This document shows positions 60,409 to 64,000 of a stretch of 64,000 bases of DNA, piece by piece. The stretch's first letter is position 1. Every line of letters starts with the position of its first letter. The DNA lies in the NCBI GenBank assembly GCA_934778205.1, contig CAKVOD010000005.1, forward strand, positions 70,166-134,165, given 5' to 3'. The notes under the pieces are model-generated. The model was not told the DNA's origin and did no database searches. It saw nothing but the letters and a program-made list of their open reading frames with translations. Source of the DNA: an uncultured Clostridia bacterium. Its GTDB lineage: Bacteria > Bacillota > Clostridia > Christensenellales > UBA1242. A program made the translations under genes and the position numbers.

Positions 60409-63067
60409 TTAAACGACTGTAAATGTGTTTGGCGGAGTTCCACCCGTTGCCGTGATATTGATTGTGCCTGAATCACTTGCAGTCGTAAATGCAAATATTC
60501 CGTTTGAGAAACCAGCGCCCGAAACATTTGTTCCGCTGATGTCAAAATCCCAAACATATGGCTTGCTGATGACAACGCTATATGTTGCGCCATTTTCAAG
60601 TTCATATGTCGCAGACGACACATTTGTTTTGCCGTCAAAATAACTTGAATAAAATTCAGTATAACCCCCGTTTCCGTCGTCACGCAAAATGTATACGAAA
60701 ATTCCGCCTTTTGGCGTTTCGTTGTTAAACGTCACATTGAATTTTGTCAAGTATACATTCTTTTCCCAAATGGCATAGAAAGTCGTATTTTCATTAAGCG
60801 AAACGCTTGCACCTGCGCCATACTGAACACCTGAAACGCTACCTTTCGCCCATTTTGTAAATTTGTTGCCCGCCTTTGTAAATGTATTATTTTTCAATGC
60901 GATTGAAACGCCTTTCTTATTTGGCGAAGTTGTCTTGTTTGCTATCAAATATGCCGTGCCTGTCGAGGCGGTCATTGTTCCAGAACCGCCGTTTGCGTTA
61001 TAATTTACTGAAACGAGATGACTATATACTGCATAAAATGTTGCACCTGTATTGTCTTCGTTCAACGGAATGTTTCTATTCTGATCCAAGACACTGCCTG
61101 TATAGTCTGTTGTTCCACTCCAACCCACTTTTGTATATGAGGAATTGCTAAGTGCGGGCGTATTCACTCGTGTTCCTGTGGAATTATTATAAATTGTGCC
61201 TTTAATTTGCTGTGCGGTTGTTGCGTTTAGTTCATAGAAATTTAATACCAAATCACGACTAAAAACTGCATATAATGTAAAATCATCTGTCACATTTGAT
61301 ATGGCGTCAGTGATAACATCAATTTCTCCAGCAGTTCTGCTCCAGCCAATACACGTCCAATTTGTTTTTAAGGCAAGCGCTTTTTGTGCGTTCAATGTTG
61401 CCATTGTCAAAGACTCGCCGTCCTCAACCTCAACTGTGGCAGTGGAAATGCTTGCACCGCTACCACCATTTGTTGCTACATCAAATGTGATTGTGTGTGC
61501 GTTGACTAATTGTTTGAGTGCTTTCAAAGTTGGATATTTCCCGTCAACAATATTCCAAATGCTTGTGTCCCAACCTGAAAATGTCGAAGCACTTTTTAAG
61601 TTCAATGTTGGGTCACTTGTTCCCCATGTGTCTTGCGTTGTCCCTGAAAGTGCAATATTTGGACCGTATTTACAGGTGCTTGCTGTTCCTTGAGCGTTGT
61701 TGCCTGCAAAGTATCCAACTTTTGTGCCACTAATTGTGGCAGATGACTCCGTTGCAACAAAACAGTTTTCAATGTCCCCACCAAGTGAGGCATTAGTTGC
61801 CTTGCTAGAAGAATACAAATCGCAAACGACACCTCCTACCATATTTCCGCTCAAATTGTTCGTCACTACAAAGCAATTGGAAATTTTATAAACAGGTATA
61901 AACTCAGTTGGCCCATCGCGTAACATACGTACATCATAGGTAATACCTGCGACAGACACCGTTGAACTGCTACTTGTTGCAATTAAGTCTCCTATAAATC
62001 CGCTGTTTGTTACATTTGTACCGCTTGAAAATGGTCCTCCTTGAATTTTTGCTACAACCCCAGCACAATATACACTCCCTCCAGTTGTAACATTTATATT
62101 CCCATAACAAAATGCATTCGAAAAATAAATTGATTTATCGTATGAATACTTGTCATAATACCCTAATACACCTCCAACATATGTATAATAATATTTACCT
62201 TCGCTAAATGAAGGATTATCAAATTCGATATTACCATAATTCCCGACATTTGTTACTATGCCATTTGAATATGCTACCAAACCTCCAACATATGCATAAC
62301 TTGTAGTGCTAGACGGCGTTACACTCAAGCCGTTTGCCCAATTGATAGACAGTTTTTCTACTGTTCCACTTACATAACCAAATAACCCAGCATAGTTAGA
62401 CGTTATGGTGACCGCATTGCCACTTGTAGATTGTATGGTTATAATATTTCCTTGTCCGTCAAATGTACCCTGAAATTTAGTGGTACTATTCCCAATAGGA
62501 CTCCACGTGTTCGCAATAATCTCTACATTGTTTGTCAACTTAAAGTATTTGCCACTTGCCCAATAGGTTGAAGTGTCGGAAGTCGTGGACAAAAACAACA
62601 TATCACTGCCATTTTGTATTAGATATGGACTATCGGAAGTTCCGCTCCCACTCAAACTTGTACTTGCAACAGTCGCAGTGCCTGCAGCAGTTGCGTTGTT
62701 TTGTGGTGCATTCATAAAATACACGCAAGCAAACAATACAAACGCAAAAAGCCACAAAAGCATTAGTGCTGACGTGGAGCGCCTGCGCTGTGTTCTTTGC
62801 GCCGTTTGACCATACAATTTTATATTTCTATCATCACTATTTTTGTAATTTTGCATAATACTACCCCTTTGCGCACATTTAATTGATTTTGTACTTTCGC
62901 TATGGGTAATATGTGCATTTACATTATTTTTTATTAAATTTTTAGCATATTTGCCACTTTTTTGACAATTGTCAGTGGCGTTTTCACTTGTTAATTGTGT
63001 TGAACTTTTGTGGGATTGTGGATAACTTTTATACCCCCCCCCCCCCCCATTTAGTTAAGTACTTCAC
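60409..63067 (-). CDS. Surface protein C with poly-G tract, GLUG-like and InlB-type repeats (out of frame as given)
   Basis: Third family member. AGGAG precedes a GTG at 63067 reading (V)KYLTKW into 15 G and then a stop (GTA TAA); 14 or 17 G would give about 885 residues. Unlike A and B, an internal ATG at 62856 has its own AAAGGGG and could start an 815-residue form independently of the tract. The protein has a membrane anchor (SALMLLWLFAFVLFACVYFM), GLUG-like units (YVGGLVAYSNGIVTNVGNYG) and WSPIGNSTTKFQGTFDGQGN. Two or three InlB B-repeat (Listeria-Bacteroides) units follow (VNYNANGGSGTM, TFYAIWEKN). The family C-terminal domain (YSVVISKPYVWDFDISG) ends PPNTFTVV. Probably an adhesin-like surface protein. 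Confidence 0.8.
63034..63048 (-). repeat. G15 homopolymer, locus C
   Basis: Fifteen G on the coding strand, starting within the Trp codon of the KYLTKW leader. The same 14 bases, aagtacttaactaa, precede it as in locus A. Fourteen or seventeen G would be in frame. Confidence 0.9.
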
Positions 63068-63141
63068 TATTTCTTTCTCCTTTAAGTAAGATTTGCAATG
63101 TTGGAGCATTTCATATGCTCTAAAACTACATTTATATTTTT

Positions 63142-63170
63142 AGTGTACCACAATTGTCGAAAAATATCAA
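63142..63170 (-). promoter_or_regulatory. Promoter of surface locus C
   Basis: TTGATA (63165-63170), 17-base spacer, TACACT (63142-63147) on the minus strand with TTGTGG before the -10. The flanking DNA matches locus A over about 35 bases. Confidence 0.6.
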
Positions 63171-63224
63171 ATGTTTTGCCCTCATTTTTGCCATTTTTTC
63201 TGTTTTTTTTACTTTTCAAATTTT

Positions 63225-64000
63225 AAAGTGTAAATTCCACTATGAAATTTACTATAAAATTTTTTTTATGCTAGCGCTGTCAGTATGGCTAAGTACCCCC
63301 AAATAAGGTCCATTTTATTATTGCTGACGCGGTCATTATTGTAATTGCCCATAATGTAATTTGTCCCCTTCCGGGAGATTGCCACGTTGTCAAGGTATGG
63401 GCGTGTCCAAATAAGCAAACGTACCTAGTGAGTTTCTTAGTGTTACATATATAGTGTTCCGCCCCTCTCTCCATTGACTGCCTCGCAATGACATCAGGGA
63501 TAAGTGGCTTATCAAAACATCAAGGTATACTTTTATTATATTATTATTATAAGCGTTATATTTTTTATATGCGGTAGCCTAATCAAGAAAATCGTTGTAG
63601 AGGTGGTAAGGTACTCACTCAATTGTCATTTCGACCGAAAAGGGTTTGTCAAAACCCTTGTAGTGGAGAAATGACAAGGGGATTTGGTGGCTTACCAATA
63701 TAACAAGGTATTCCTTTATTATATTGCTACTATAGAGTTTATATTTATTATGTGCGGTGACCTAAATCAAGAAAATCGTTGTAGAGGTGGTAAGGTACTC
63801 ACTCAATTGTCATTTCGACCAAAGGCGGAGGCGTCAGCCCTCGCCGTCGCGGAGAAATCTCCCAGAAGGGGTCGCGGCTTATTATGGGCGAATATGCACA
63901 ATGACCGCGCTAGCATACAAAATGGCACATAGTCAACTAACTATGTACCCAAATTATATAATGCCACTCACCAAATCTGCAGCAGCGGGGCTTCCCCCAT
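63225..64000. repeat. Repeat cluster at the right end
   Basis: A partial REP (ccccttccgggagattgcc near 63366) is followed by two direct units of about 184 bp. They share tcaagaaaatcgttgtagag, gtggtaaggtactcactcaa and ttgtcatttcgacc (first near 63584, second near 63768), each with a REP core in reverse orientation. Then come cgctagc, the hairpin GGCACATAGT/ACTATGTACC (63924-63949) and GGGG-CTTC-CCCC (63987-63998). No gene was seen; the cluster continues past the window edge. Confidence 0.8.

Noticed and set aside
16914..63048. Poly-G tracts as pure sequencing error
   Set aside because: The four tracts are real long runs in coherent positions (same leader, promoter type and anchor in three), so their presence is not an error, though the exact lengths may be.

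Overview
The window is AT-rich DNA from a low-GC Gram-positive bacterium of the Bacillota, most like an uncultured Clostridia-type lineage. The evidence is an intact pro-sigma-K gene with its cleavable pro-sequence (an endospore marker), RNase J, a trmR-trhP (yrrM/yrrO-like) pair, strong Shine-Dalgarno (SD) sites and SigA-type promoters. Genus cannot be read from the sequence. Nearly all genes lie on the minus strand. No rRNA, tRNA or CRISPR array was recognised.

Layout. 1-15 kb is housekeeping: mfd (its 3' end lies outside), pth, tadA, sigK (+), a cluster-less RnfC-like protein, ftsZ, an editing-domain-less proS, ftsA, a SLOG protein, rsmD and alr. 15-17 kb holds surface-protein locus A. 17-30 kb has a small monocistronic gene, divergent feoB/feoA, two unknown genes, then rnj-trmR-trhP, a membrane protein and surface locus B. 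30.6-43.2 kb is a compact phage late module on one strand: late regulator, large terminase, portal, scaffold, capsid, connector, tail hub, coiled-coil protein and two holins. A good promoter and a LexA-type box lie upstream and a terminator downstream; no integrase, repressor, replication gene or endolysin is recognisable. 43.6-64 kb returns to host genes: obgE, an SDR-like protein, rpsT, a frameshifted SLOG gene facing an XRE regulator, murI-ddl, several membrane-anchored surface proteins, a TauE pair, a GNAT protein and surface locus C.

Two patterns run through the window. First, three related surface-protein genes (A 15310-16948, B 29170-30352, C 60409-63067) share an extended -10 promoter type, a short N-terminal leader, a G-tract of 13, 13 or 15, one membrane anchor and a similar C-terminal domain. 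In all three, as given, the G-tract is exactly one G too long for the SD-preceded start to read into the protein. A fourth G-tract (G12) breaks a SLOG gene at its glycine-rich loop. This looks like a phase-variable (contingency-locus) system.

Second, the non-coding DNA is full of short dispersed repeats. They comprise a REP-like palindrome family (ends resembling cccttccgggagatttctcc and ggtcgaaatgac) and a family of 5-bp-stem, 4-nt-loop hairpins whose arms change in a compensatory way. Several hairpins touch stop codons, including inside the phage module, which suggests that module has been resident for a long time.
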